Origin: Stygiobacter sp.
GTDB taxonomy: Bacteria; Pseudomonadota; Alphaproteobacteria; Rhodospirillales; Magnetospirillaceae
DNA: 64,000 nucleotides
Assembly (NCBI GenBank): GCA_006218045.1
Contig: VBWB01000004.1
Span: 62,001-126,000, forward strand
Direction: 5' to 3'
Position numbers and translations under genes: made by a program. This document shows positions 28,494 through 35,894 of the stretch, one piece after another (the stretch's first letter is position 1; every line of letters starts with the position of its first letter). A model generated the notes under the pieces. The model made no database searches and was not told where the DNA came from. It saw nothing but the letters and a program-made list of their open reading frames with translations.

Positions 28494-29654
28494 TCAGGCA
28501 AAGATTGCGGGCACGGGCAGTGTCTTCAAAGTCGCAGCACTTTTCGCCGTCACGCCCACGGGGGTGCCGCTGAACAAGGTAAAGCCCAGGCTGGCGGCGC
28601 GTTTGATGTCCTCGGGGTTGGTGGCGTTCCACAGCGCCAGATGAAAACCCAGATCGCCGACATCGTGGGCGACCAGGGTGTAAAGGGCATGCACCGCCGA
28701 GGGGGTGAAGCCGGCCACTTGCGCCTGCAACTGGTTCAGGCACAGATATTCGGCGCCGCAATCGTGCAGGAAGCGGGCGGTCTCGGCTTCGGGCACCACC
28801 CGCACCGCGACGGCGCAGCCGCGGGCGCGGATGGCGCCGATCACCGCCCGCAAGGTGGGGCGGCTGAGATTGGCCACCGCCCCGGCCAGTTCCAGCACCA
28901 GCTTGCCGCCGCCGGGATGACAGATTGTGTCGAGAAAGTCTTCGATCCCCTTGCCGTGCGACAGGGTGTGGGTGTTGACCACCGCCGGCAGGAACAGCAA
29001 GCCGCGATCAGGGCGGAAGGCGGCGCCGGCATGGGCCAGGTGGCGGTTGACGTCGACGGCCATGGGGTCTTCCTCGCCGCCGAACATGACCGCGCGTTCC
29101 CACATGGTCTGGCCGCCGAAATCGCGCCGTGCCCGCGCCCGGCTGCCGATGATCGCCTGACGCGGCATGTCCCACACCGGCTGATATTCAATGCTCAGCG
29201 AAATGGATGGGTGGTGGCTGTGCTCCATGGCCTTGTGCATGGTCTCGACGCTGACCGGTAGTTTGGCGTGGCGCAAGGCGGCCAGCGGCAGAACCTCGGT
29301 CGCCACTTCGACGCCGTGGGACTGGTTGCCGGTCAGGTGCTGGCGGATCTCGGCGGCGATGGCGGTGGCGCGCAAGCGCCCCTCGATTTCGCCCAGGGTA
29401 GGGAACAGCAGCATGAAACGGCCTTCGGCCAGCCGCAGACAGGCATCGGTGGCGCCCAGGCGGTGATGCAGGATGTTCTCGGCGATGGCCATGGCCTTGG
29501 GCAGCAGGCGATGCCATTCATCGTCGTCGGCGCCGACGGGGGAGATGCGGACGATGTGCAGGCGCCCGAAACTGCCGTCCTCGGCGTCGTGCACAACCTG
29601 TTGCAGCAAGCGTTCAAAGGCGGCGCGGTCGGACGAGACGACGGGGGCGGTCAT
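28494..29654 (-). CDS. Degenerate GGDEF-EAL protein
   Basis: 386 aa, soluble. No catalytic activity is expected, but the plan of a c-di-GMP protein is visible: a GGDEF-like half with RLAEGRFMLLFP where active enzymes have the GGDEF loop (here AEGRF), and an EAL-like half beginning SIEYQPVWDMPRQAIIG, where the EAL motif reads SRA. Later EAL-domain landmarks survive weakly (GAEYLCLNQ; ASLGFTLFSGTPVG for the usual lGvd..QGy end). ATG 29654 lies inside a longer open frame and is the first good start. It may be a binding or scaffold protein. Function is unknown. Confidence 0.65.
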   Translation of the reverse strand: MTAPVVSSDRAAFERLLQQVVHDAEDGSFGRLHIVRISPVGADDDEWHRLLPKAMAIAENILHHRLGATDACLRLAEGRFMLLFPTLGEIEGRLRATAIAAEIRQHLTGNQSHGVEVATEVLPLAALRHAKLPVSVETMHKAMEHSHHPSISLSIEYQPVWDMPRQAIIGSRARARRDFGGQTMWERAVMFGGEEDPMAVDVNRHLAHAGAAFRPDRGLLFLPAVVNTHTLSHGKGIEDFLDTICHPGGGKLVLELAGAVANLSRPTLRAVIGAIRARGCAVAVRVVPEAETARFLHDCGAEYLCLNQLQAQVAGFTPSAVHALYTLVAHDVGDLGFHLALWNATNPEDIKRAASLGFTLFSGTPVGVTAKSAATLKTLPVPAIFA

Positions 29655-29719
29655 ATGGTTTTCCTTGTTTCCGCTACCCTTGAAGATAGCGTCGCCGCTC
29701 CCGGTCGGCACCGGATACT

Positions 29720-30931
29720 TTAGTCGGTTTGGGGGGCTTTTTCCCGTTCAAGCATATAGTCGCGGGTGAAGGGCAGGGCGTAGCGGTGCTTGGTCAGCTG
29801 AATCTGGAACACCATCAGCGACATGCGGCGGAAGCCGATTTCGCAGGCGGACAGATAGGCCTCCCACATGCGGCAGAAGCGTTCGTCGTATAAGGCCGCC
29901 GCCTCGGCCCGATGCTGGGTGAAGCGCTCGCGCCAGGCCTTCAGCGTCTCGGCGTAATGGACGCGCAGGATTTCCACGTCGGTGGTCCACAGCCGGGCCT
30001 TTTCCACCGCCGGCAGCACCTGACCCAAGGACGGGGTGTAGGAACCGGGGAAGATGTGACGCTGAATCCACGGATTGGAAGAACCGTAATCGAACTCGCC
30101 GACCGAATGGACCAGGGCGACGCCATCCGCGGTCAGCAGGTCGCGCACCTTGCGGAAATACTGGCGGTAATGCGGCGGCCCCACATGCTCGAACATGCCG
30201 ACGCTGACGATGCGGTCGAACTTTTCCGTGAGCTTGCGATAATCCAGCAACTCGAAGCGCACGCGGCCAGCCAAGCCTTCCTGCTCGGCCCGGCGTCGCG
30301 CCACTTCAAGCTGTTCCTTCGACAGGGTCACCCCCAACACGGTGACGTCGGCGGCGCGGGCGATGGACAGGGCCATGCCGCCCCAGCCGCAGCCGATATC
30401 CAGCACCGATTGGCCGTCCTTGATGTCGAGCTTGGCGATGATATGGCGCTTTTTCGCCACCTGCGCCTGTTCCAGGCTGTCCTCGGGTGCGTGGAAATAG
30501 GCGCAGGAATATTGCAGGTCGTCGTCGAGAAACAGGCGGAACAGGTTTTCATGCAGGTCGTAATGGTGCGATACCCGCTTTTGCGCCAGATGCACCGGGT
30601 TCCAGCGCTGCCAGAACAGGAAGGCGCGGCCCATGGCCTGATAGGCCTTATGCACCGGATTGAAGCCGCCGTCGGCGACATTGGCGCAACAGACGTCGAG
30701 GAAATCGTGGAAGCTGCCTTCCTCCATCACCAGTGTGCCGTCGGTATAGGCTTCCAGCAGGTGATAATCAGGGGCCAGGACGATGCGGCGTTCCGTCTTG
30801 GCGTCCAGGATACGGGCGGTGGCCAACGGGGCCGAGCCGTCGCCGTATTGGCGCCTTGTGCCGACACTGTCGATGACCGCCAGCGATCCTTCCGCAATCA
30901 GATTGGAAAACAGCAGATCGATGAGGGGCAT
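29720..30931 (-). CDS. cfa: Cyclopropane-fatty-acyl-phospholipid synthase
   Basis: Adds a methylene group from S-adenosylmethionine across the double bond of acyl chains in membrane phospholipids. The 403-aa protein has the SAM site VLDIGCGWGGMALSIA near residue 180, the downstream VGMFEHVGPPHYRQYF block with catalytic acids, and the HSVGEFDYGSSNPWIQRHIFPG segment. The N-terminal 130 residues are the usual Cfa domain. It is preceded by a 229-bp gap containing a perfect 22-bp inverted repeat. Membrane-associated cytoplasmic enzyme, often induced in stationary phase. Confidence 0.94.
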   Translation of the reverse strand: MPLIDLLFSNLIAEGSLAVIDSVGTRRQYGDGSAPLATARILDAKTERRIVLAPDYHLLEAYTDGTLVMEEGSFHDFLDVCCANVADGGFNPVHKAYQAMGRAFLFWQRWNPVHLAQKRVSHHYDLHENLFRLFLDDDLQYSCAYFHAPEDSLEQAQVAKKRHIIAKLDIKDGQSVLDIGCGWGGMALSIARAADVTVLGVTLSKEQLEVARRRAEQEGLAGRVRFELLDYRKLTEKFDRIVSVGMFEHVGPPHYRQYFRKVRDLLTADGVALVHSVGEFDYGSSNPWIQRHIFPGSYTPSLGQVLPAVEKARLWTTDVEILRVHYAETLKAWRERFTQHRAEAAALYDERFCRMWEAYLSACEIGFRRMSLMVFQIQLTKHRYALPFTRDYMLEREKAPQTD

Positions 30932-31033
30932 GGCTTCGCGCTCCGGTAGCCGACCGCCTGCATGGTGGCGCGTTGCAGGCGAAGGGGGAACCCGGTCTTT
31001 GGTATTGGTGCTGTCGACGGCGCGCCGCCTTAT

Positions 31034-31080
31034 ACCGTCTCGGCATGAACTGATCCGTTGGATCAGTTCATGCCGAGACG
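31034..31080. repeat. Perfect 22-bp inverted repeat with 3-base loop
   Basis: 31034-31055 and 31059-31080 are exact reverse complements, separated by GTT. The arms begin CCGTCTCGGCATGAACTGAT on the plus strand. There is no T-run on either side. It lies between the start of cfa and the end of lrgB, about 100 bp upstream of the cfa start. Confidence 0.9.
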
Positions 31081-31119
31081 GCAGGCTCAGACGCCGCTGT
31101 GTGTCTGCGACTCCGGGCT

Positions 31120-31160
31120 TACCGGTCGCCGAAACGGATCATTTCAACGGGCGACCGGTA
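31120..31160. repeat. 11-bp inverted repeat at the lrgB 3' end
   Basis: TACCGGTCGCC (31120-31130) pairs with GGCGACCGGTA (31150-31160), directly after the lrgB stop codon. The 19-base loop and lack of a T-run make it an atypical terminator; it may protect the 3' end of the lrgAB transcript. Confidence 0.6.
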
Positions 31161-31871
31161 TTATTGCATCAACCATCTGACCAGGATGGGGGTCAAGAGC
31201 GCGGTGGCGAGGCCGTTCAGGCCCATGGCCAGACCGGAAAAGGCGCCGGTCACCTCCCCCATCTGCAAGGCCCGCGCCGTGCCGATGCCATGGGCGGCGG
31301 TGCCCATGGCCACGCCGCGCGCCCGCTCGTCGGTGATGCGCAGGCGGTCCATCAGCCAGCCGCCGCCCACCGCCCCGGTGATGCCGGTCAGAATGACCAG
31401 CACGGCGGTCAGCGATGGCAGGCCGCCGATCTGGTCGGCGATGCCCATGGCGATGGGCGAGGTCACCGATTTGGGCGCCAGCGACATGATGGTCTGGTGC
31501 GACGCCCCCAATAGCCAGCCCAGGCCCAGCGAGGCCAGGATGGCCGCGACCGATCCGGCCAGCAATCCGACCAGCAGGGCCAGGGCCGATTGCCGCAGCC
31601 GGTTCAACTGCTTGTAAAGCGGAATGGCCAGGGCGACGGTGGCCGGACCCAGCAAGAAGTGGATGAACTGGGCGCCCGAGAAATAGCGGGCGTAGTCGAC
31701 ACCGGCCACGGTCAGGATGGCCGACAGGGCGGCGATGGACAGCAATACCGGATTCAACAGCGGCATCATGCCGGCTCGTCGCCACAGCCAGTGCGCCGCT
31801 TGGTACACCACCAGGGTCAGGGTCAGCCAGGTCAGCGGATTGTCGTGCAGATGCGTCCACAGGGCGGTCAT
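31161..31871 (-). CDS. lrgB: LrgB/CidB family membrane protein
   Basis: 236 aa with about seven hydrophobic segments. The LrgB family partners LrgA in a holin/antiholin-like or metabolite-transport system; in plants the fused homologue carries glycolate. Visible landmarks are LLGPATVALAIPLYKQ, LAPKSVTSPIAMGIADQIGG and MGTAAHGIGTARALQMGE, all family-typical. ATG 31871 overlaps the lrgA stop by 4 bases. The longer open frame upstream is lrgA in another frame. It acts in the cytoplasmic membrane; its exact role in this organism is not shown by the sequence. Confidence 0.92.
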   Translation of the reverse strand: MTALWTHLHDNPLTWLTLTLVVYQAAHWLWRRAGMMPLLNPVLLSIAALSAILTVAGVDYARYFSGAQFIHFLLGPATVALAIPLYKQLNRLRQSALALLVGLLAGSVAAILASLGLGWLLGASHQTIMSLAPKSVTSPIAMGIADQIGGLPSLTAVLVILTGITGAVGGGWLMDRLRITDERARGVAMGTAAHGIGTARALQMGEVTGAFSGLAMGLNGLATALLTPILVRWLMQ

Positions 31872-32227
31872 GACTTGGCCCCGCGGCGCAGCTTCAGCAA
31901 TGCCGCCATGGTCAGGCCGGTGACGGCGATGGTGATGGCCGTCCCCAGCAGCAGCGCGGTGGAAATGGGCAGCCATTCCGCCGCGATCAGTTGGGCGTGC
32001 ACCACCACCCCGGTACCGGCGGGAATGAACAAAAGCGACAGATGCGACAGCAGAAAACCGGCACTTTTGTCCAATTCGGCGGGCAAGCCGCGACGCAGCA
32101 CCAATGCCACGAACAACAGGGCCATGCCGATCACCGGGCCGGGCACCGGCAGGGCGAAAAGTTTGGCGATGGTCTCGCCGGCAAGCTGGCAGGCCAGCAG
32201 AACCGTGATAGAACCAAGTATGCTCAT
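31868..32227 (-). CDS. lrgA: LrgA/CidA family holin-like protein
   Basis: 119 aa with four hydrophobic segments. The conserved GPVIGMALLFVALVL and FIPAGTGVVVHAQLI blocks define the family. It overlaps lrgB (ATGA) and must form an operon with it. ATG 32227 is taken as the start as it directly precedes the first membrane segment; the extra 20 upstream in-frame residues are not family-like. It is divergent from the SemiSWEET gene across 52 bp, so their promoters overlap or are very close. That gap has two ACCATCGGC copies 15 bases apart. Confidence 0.9.
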   Translation of the reverse strand: MSILGSITVLLACQLAGETIAKLFALPVPGPVIGMALLFVALVLRRGLPAELDKSAGFLLSHLSLLFIPAGTGVVVHAQLIAAEWLPISTALLLGTAITIAVTGLTMAALLKLRRGAKS

Positions 32228-32279
32228 GGTGATACTTCCAAAACCATCGGCTCGAACCATCGGCGCGGGGGGAGGGGCA

Positions 32280-32582
32280 ATGGACATGCAGGATTACATC
32301 GGTGCCATTGCCGGTGGTCTGACCACTTTGGCCTTCGTCCCTCAGGTGGTCAAGACCTTGAAGACCCGGCAGACCCGCGACATTTCCACCGCCATGTGGC
32401 TGTCGTTCTGCGCCGGGGTGGCGCTGTGGCTGGTCTACGGGCTGATGCTGGGGGCGTGGCCGGTGATCGTGTCCAATGCCGTCACCCTGGCGCTGGCCGC
32501 CACCATCCTCCGGGTCAAGCTGCTCAACCGGCGCAGTGACGCCGATCAGGAATGCGGCACCCGCACCAGCTTGAACCAGTAA
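32280..32582 (+). CDS. SemiSWEET-type transporter (MtN3/PQ-loop)
   Basis: 100 aa with three hydrophobic helices, the size of bacterial SemiSWEET sugar carriers that work as dimers. The PQ motif is intact in TTLAFVPQVVKTLKTR, and helix 2-3 reads DISTAMWLSFCAGVALWLVYG with a conserved Asn later (VSNAVTLALA). Start 32280 has GGGGGAGGGG just upstream; the frame is open further 5' but crosses lrgA. Its 3' end overlaps the convergent receiver gene by 37 bp, so the last dozen residues are probably not functionally constrained. The substrate is unproven. Confidence 0.85.
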   Translation: MDMQDYIGAIAGGLTTLAFVPQVVKTLKTRQTRDISTAMWLSFCAGVALWLVYGLMLGAWPVIVSNAVTLALAATILRVKLLNRRSDADQECGTRTSLNQ

Positions 32583-32992
32583 TTACCCAATTGGTTGATG
32601 GCATGGATGAACTGTTCCAGGTCGACCGGTTTGGTGACATAGCCGGCGGCACCCAGCTTGTACGAGGCGATGACGTCCTGTTCCACATCCGAGGTGGTCA
32701 GGATCACCACCGGAATATCCGACAGATTGGGATCGGCCTTCATGGCGGTCAGAAATTCGCGCCCGTTCATGCGCGGCATGTTCAGGTCCAGCAGGATCAG
32801 GTCGGGACGCAGGCCGTCTTTGAAAGCCTGCCCCCGCTGGCGCAGATAATCCAGCGCCTCGATGCCGTCGGTGACGTGGTGCATGGACACGGCGAAGCGG
32901 TTTTCTTCCAGGGCGGCACGGGTCAGGTGGGCGTCGACCTGGGAATCCTCGACCAGCAGGATATGGAAATGGGTGTCGATATGACCGGTCAC
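32546..32992 (-). CDS. Single-domain response regulator (Rcp1-like)
   Basis: 148 aa consisting of one receiver domain. The acid pocket is VEDS near residue 15; the phospho-accepting Asp is in DLILLDLNMPRMNG (near residue 67), followed by Thr in ILTTSD and Lys in VTKPVDL. The insertion between helix 3 and the phosphorylation site (QRGQAFKDGLRPD) is typical of Rcp1-type regulators that partner phytochrome-like kinases. It overlaps the stop of the kinase gene (ATGA), so the two form a pair. There is no output domain; it must act by protein contact or as part of a relay. Confidence 0.92.
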   Translation of the reverse strand: MTGHIDTHFHILLVEDSQVDAHLTRAALEENRFAVSMHHVTDGIEALDYLRQRGQAFKDGLRPDLILLDLNMPRMNGREFLTAMKADPNLSDIPVVILTTSDVEQDVIASYKLGAAGYVTKPVDLEQFIHAINQLGNYWFKLVRVPHS

Positions 32993-34356
32993 GGTGCTTC
33001 TCCAGGCAAATCAAGAACGATCTGAATGCCGCCCAACGGTGAATCCTCGATGGCGACATGACCGTCGCAACTGGTAACGATACGACGGACCACCGCCAAT
33101 CCCAAGCCGGTTCCGGGGCGGCCGCCCGTCTGGGTGTGAAGGTGTTCAAAAACTTCCAGCACGCGGGTGCGGAAATCCAGCGGAATACCCGGTCCGTTGT
33201 CGGCGATGCGCAAGATGGCGCGGCCATCGCGATTTTCGCCGCTGATGGCGATGCGCGGCGGGACATCGGGGCGGGCGTGGCGCAGGCAATTGTCCAAAAG
33301 CGCGTTGAGCAGATAGCGCAGGCGCGGTGTATCCATATGGACGACAGGCAGCGGCGCCACGGTCAACTCGGCCTGCTGTTCGGCGAAGCGGGTGCGCAGA
33401 TCGTTGCGGATCTGCTCGATCATGCGGGCCGGGTCCTGGGCGGTGACCGGCCCCAGGGGCGAGGCGGCGGCCAGATAGACCTGGACGTCGCGTACCAGCG
33501 CATGCAGATAGCCGGCCTGCTCCTCGATGGTGCCGAGGGAAAAGGCGACGTTCTCGTTTGGCTGATTGGGCAGCAGCTTGTTCAGGCGCTGCGAGAACAC
33601 GATCAGCCGGCGGGTCGGTTCCTGCAGGTGGTGGGCGGCGATTTCGGCGAAACGCTGAAGGTCGGCATTGGCGATGGCCAGTTTTTCCTCGGCCCGGCGG
33701 CGGGTATGGGCCTCGTGCGCCACTTCCTTCAAGGCCGAATGGCGGCGCATGATGGCGATGACCAGGGCGACGATCAGCACGGTCTGCATGGCCAGGCCCA
33801 GGGCCATCCAAAAGCGCAGGCGGCTTTGCGCCTGGGTCGCCTCGGCGGTGCGGCGGGTGACCAGTTCCTCCAGTCGCATGCGATAGGCGGCAAGCTCGCC
33901 ATCGGCCACCGCCTTGCCGGTGATGTCGTGGACGATGGACAGCAACAGCGTGCGGCCGCCAGTCTCGCGCAAGGGGGCGCTGTAAACCTCGACCGTGCGC
34001 AGGTCGCCGCTGGCCAGACGATGCGGGAAAATGAAGTAATTTCGTTTTTCCGTCTTGGCGCGGCGGCGTTCCGCCGCCACCTCGTCCTGGCCCAGGGTGT
34101 TGAGATCCTGGACGCTCATGTTGCGCAATTGCGGCAGGTTATAGCCGTAAAAGCGGCTGGCGGCGTCATTGGCATCGATGATCGCCCCGGTTTCGGGTTC
34201 GATCAGCAGCATAACCATGTTGTGGTCGTTGAGGGTCGTGGACAGCAAGGTGGTGACGCCGGCCTCCGCCTGCGCCGGCAGGGCCAGTCCCAACCATAGT
34301 ATCGTGGTCGTCAGGCAGATCAGCAGCCGCCCCGGCCAAATCCGCACCATGCGCAT
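32989..34356 (-). CDS. Sensor histidine kinase with periplasmic PAS domain
   Basis: 455 aa. A signal-like helix at residues 8-30, an extracytoplasmic PAS domain (LIEPETGAIIDANDAASRFYGY, about 45-150), a transmembrane helix at about 178-200, coiled linker, HisKA with AAHHLQEPTRRLIVF, then the ATPase (LLDNCLRHA, DNGPGIPLD, PGTGLGLAVVRRIV). The HxLQEP box resembles that in phytochrome-type kinases, in keeping with the Rcp1-like partner encoded next. A PAS that senses outside the cytoplasm may read a small molecule. No heme or flavin motif is recognised. Confidence 0.9.
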   Translation of the reverse strand: MRMVRIWPGRLLICLTTTILWLGLALPAQAEAGVTTLLSTTLNDHNMVMLLIEPETGAIIDANDAASRFYGYNLPQLRNMSVQDLNTLGQDEVAAERRRAKTEKRNYFIFPHRLASGDLRTVEVYSAPLRETGGRTLLLSIVHDITGKAVADGELAAYRMRLEELVTRRTAEATQAQSRLRFWMALGLAMQTVLIVALVIAIMRRHSALKEVAHEAHTRRRAEEKLAIANADLQRFAEIAAHHLQEPTRRLIVFSQRLNKLLPNQPNENVAFSLGTIEEQAGYLHALVRDVQVYLAAASPLGPVTAQDPARMIEQIRNDLRTRFAEQQAELTVAPLPVVHMDTPRLRYLLNALLDNCLRHARPDVPPRIAISGENRDGRAILRIADNGPGIPLDFRTRVLEVFEHLHTQTGGRPGTGLGLAVVRRIVTSCDGHVAIEDSPLGGIQIVLDLPGEAP

Positions 34357-34545
34357 CCCAAAAAAAAATAGCGGCCCGGAATGGGTCGCGAACGTGGGGA
34401 AGCATAACAGAGCGGATCGTCGGGGCCAAACAAAGGATTTAGATCAAGCCTCGGTGTCGGTGCCGACGTGCAGCCGCGTCAGCGGCGTCAAAACCAACGC
34501 CGCCCACTTCGTCCCAACGGGCTTTTTGTTGCAGTGCGTTTCCTA

Positions 34546-34574
34546 TTGACAGAATTAATTCTGCATTTCAGAAT
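34546..34574 (+). promoter_or_regulatory. Promoter with overlapping palindromic operator
   Basis: TTGACA (34546-34551), a 17-bp spacer and CAGAAT (34569-34574) form a sigma-70-like promoter. The perfect 14-bp palindrome CAGAATTAATTCTG (34550-34563) overlaps the -35 box and spacer, and CAGAATT recurs at 34569, overlapping the -10. The following gene begins at 34614. Such placement implies repression. A MarR- or TetR-type regulator would fit, but none is encoded in the window next to it. Confidence 0.7.
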
Positions 34575-34613
34575 TTACCCCGTGACCCAAAGGGAATACG
34601 GAGACAGGTTTTC

Positions 34614-35579
34614 ATGAGCAAGCAATTCGCCTCGGTGGCCGATCTGGAAGAAAAGAAGACCACCTTCACCCAATTGTCGGACCACGCCTGGGGCTATACC
34701 GCCGAGGGTGATCCCAATGCCGGCGTGGTCATCGGTGATGACGGCGTGCTGATCGTCGATGCCCTGGCCACCCCGGTGATGGCGCGTCGCCTGATCGCCG
34801 AAATCCGCAAAATCACCGACAAGCCGATCAAATACGTGGTGCTGTCGCATTATCATGCCGTCCGCGTGCTGGGTGCCTCGGCCTATTTCGCCGAGGGCTG
34901 CCAGCAGGTGATCGCCAGCCAGGGGACCTATGACCTGATCGTCGAGCGCGGCGAACACGACATGAAGTCGGAATACGACCGCTTTCCCCGTCTGTTCCAG
35001 AACTTCGAATCGGTGCCCGGCCTGACCTGGCCGACCCTGGTGTTCAAGGATTTCATGACGCTTTACATGGGCAAGCTGGAAGTGCAGATCAAGCATCTGG
35101 GCGCCGGTCACACCAAGGGCGATACCGTGGTCTGGCTGCCCAGTGAAAAGGTGCTGTTCTCGGGCGATCTGGTGGAATGCGAGGCTGCCTGCTACACTGG
35201 CGACGCCCATTTGCGCCAATGGCCCGATACCTTGGCCGCGCTGCGCGCGCTTGGTGCGGAAAAGCTGATCCCCGGTCGCGGTCCGGCGCTGATGAGCCCG
35301 GCCGAAGTGGCCAAGGGCCTGGACTACACCAGCGATTTCGTCACCACGCTTTACGGCTCAGCCAAGGAGGCGGTGGCGCAGGGCATGGATCTGTTCGCCG
35401 CCATGAAGCACACGCGCAAGGCCATGGACCCCAAGTTCGGCCATGTCTTCATCTATGAACATTGCCTGCCCTTCGATGTTACCCGCGCCGTGGACGAGGC
35501 CAGCGGCATCGATCATCCGCGCATCTGGACAGCGGAGCGCGACAAGGAAATGTGGGCGGCCTTGCAAAAGGAAGTTTGA
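34614..35579 (+). CDS. MBL-fold metallo-hydrolase-like protein of an aromatic degradation cluster
   Basis: 321 aa, first gene of the module. The metallo-beta-lactamase fold is recognisable: GVVIGDDGVLIVDA near residue 40, LSHYHAVRVLGASAY near 82 in place of the usual HxHxDH motif, HLGAGHTKGDTVVWLP near 160, and FSGDLVECEA near 180. The Asp-His of the first motif is Val-Arg, so the second metal site should be lost, while the first two His, the later His and the Asp remain. Similar versions accompany homogentisate/FAH genes in alphaproteobacteria as far as I recall. The true reaction is unknown. GGAGACAGG precedes the ATG. Confidence 0.8.
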   Translation: MSKQFASVADLEEKKTTFTQLSDHAWGYTAEGDPNAGVVIGDDGVLIVDALATPVMARRLIAEIRKITDKPIKYVVLSHYHAVRVLGASAYFAEGCQQVIASQGTYDLIVERGEHDMKSEYDRFPRLFQNFESVPGLTWPTLVFKDFMTLYMGKLEVQIKHLGAGHTKGDTVVWLPSEKVLFSGDLVECEAACYTGDAHLRQWPDTLAALRALGAEKLIPGRGPALMSPAEVAKGLDYTSDFVTTLYGSAKEAVAQGMDLFAAMKHTRKAMDPKFGHVFIYEHCLPFDVTRAVDEASGIDHPRIWTAERDKEMWAALQKEV

Positions 35580-35617
35580 GCCCGTTTCCCCTTCCGTTAC
35601 TCCCGCGCAGGGAGCTG

Positions 35618-35741
35618 TGAATTTATTGACGTCTCCACCTTTCCCCCCGTCATACCCGCGAAGGCGGGTATCCAGGAGTCGCGGAAAAGGTGGTGGTGCA
35701 CCCTCTGGACTCCCGCCTTCCCGCCTTCGCGGGAGTGACGG
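35618..35741. repeat. Dispersed palindromic repeat, copy 2
   Basis: It contains the hairpin ATACCCGCGAAGGCGGGTAT (35652-35671), the shared core ATCCAGGAGTCGCGGAAAA, the stretch GGTGCACCCTCTGGACTCCC and the hairpin CCCGCCTTCGCGGG. Relative to copy 3 an 8-bp CCGCCTTC duplication is inserted. Similarity to copy 3 begins at TGAATT, about 35624. It is in the same orientation as copy 3. Confidence 0.88.
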
Positions 35742-35894
35742 CAGAAGGGAGTGAACAAATTCACGGGCTCGCAGGTGGTGGAAAAGGCGGGGAATGACGA
35801 ATTAACAAGCGCTGCCTGCCAGGGCGTGGGCGGAAAAAGCGACAACCGGGGGGCAACCCCGGGCGCTTCTAACCAAATCAGGGAGGAGAGAAAA

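Noticed and set aside
26772-29261. A 829-residue open frame on the plus strand opposite the GIY-YIG gene and dnaB
   Set aside because: Same kind of shadow: low-complexity composition and complete overlap with conserved genes on the other strand.
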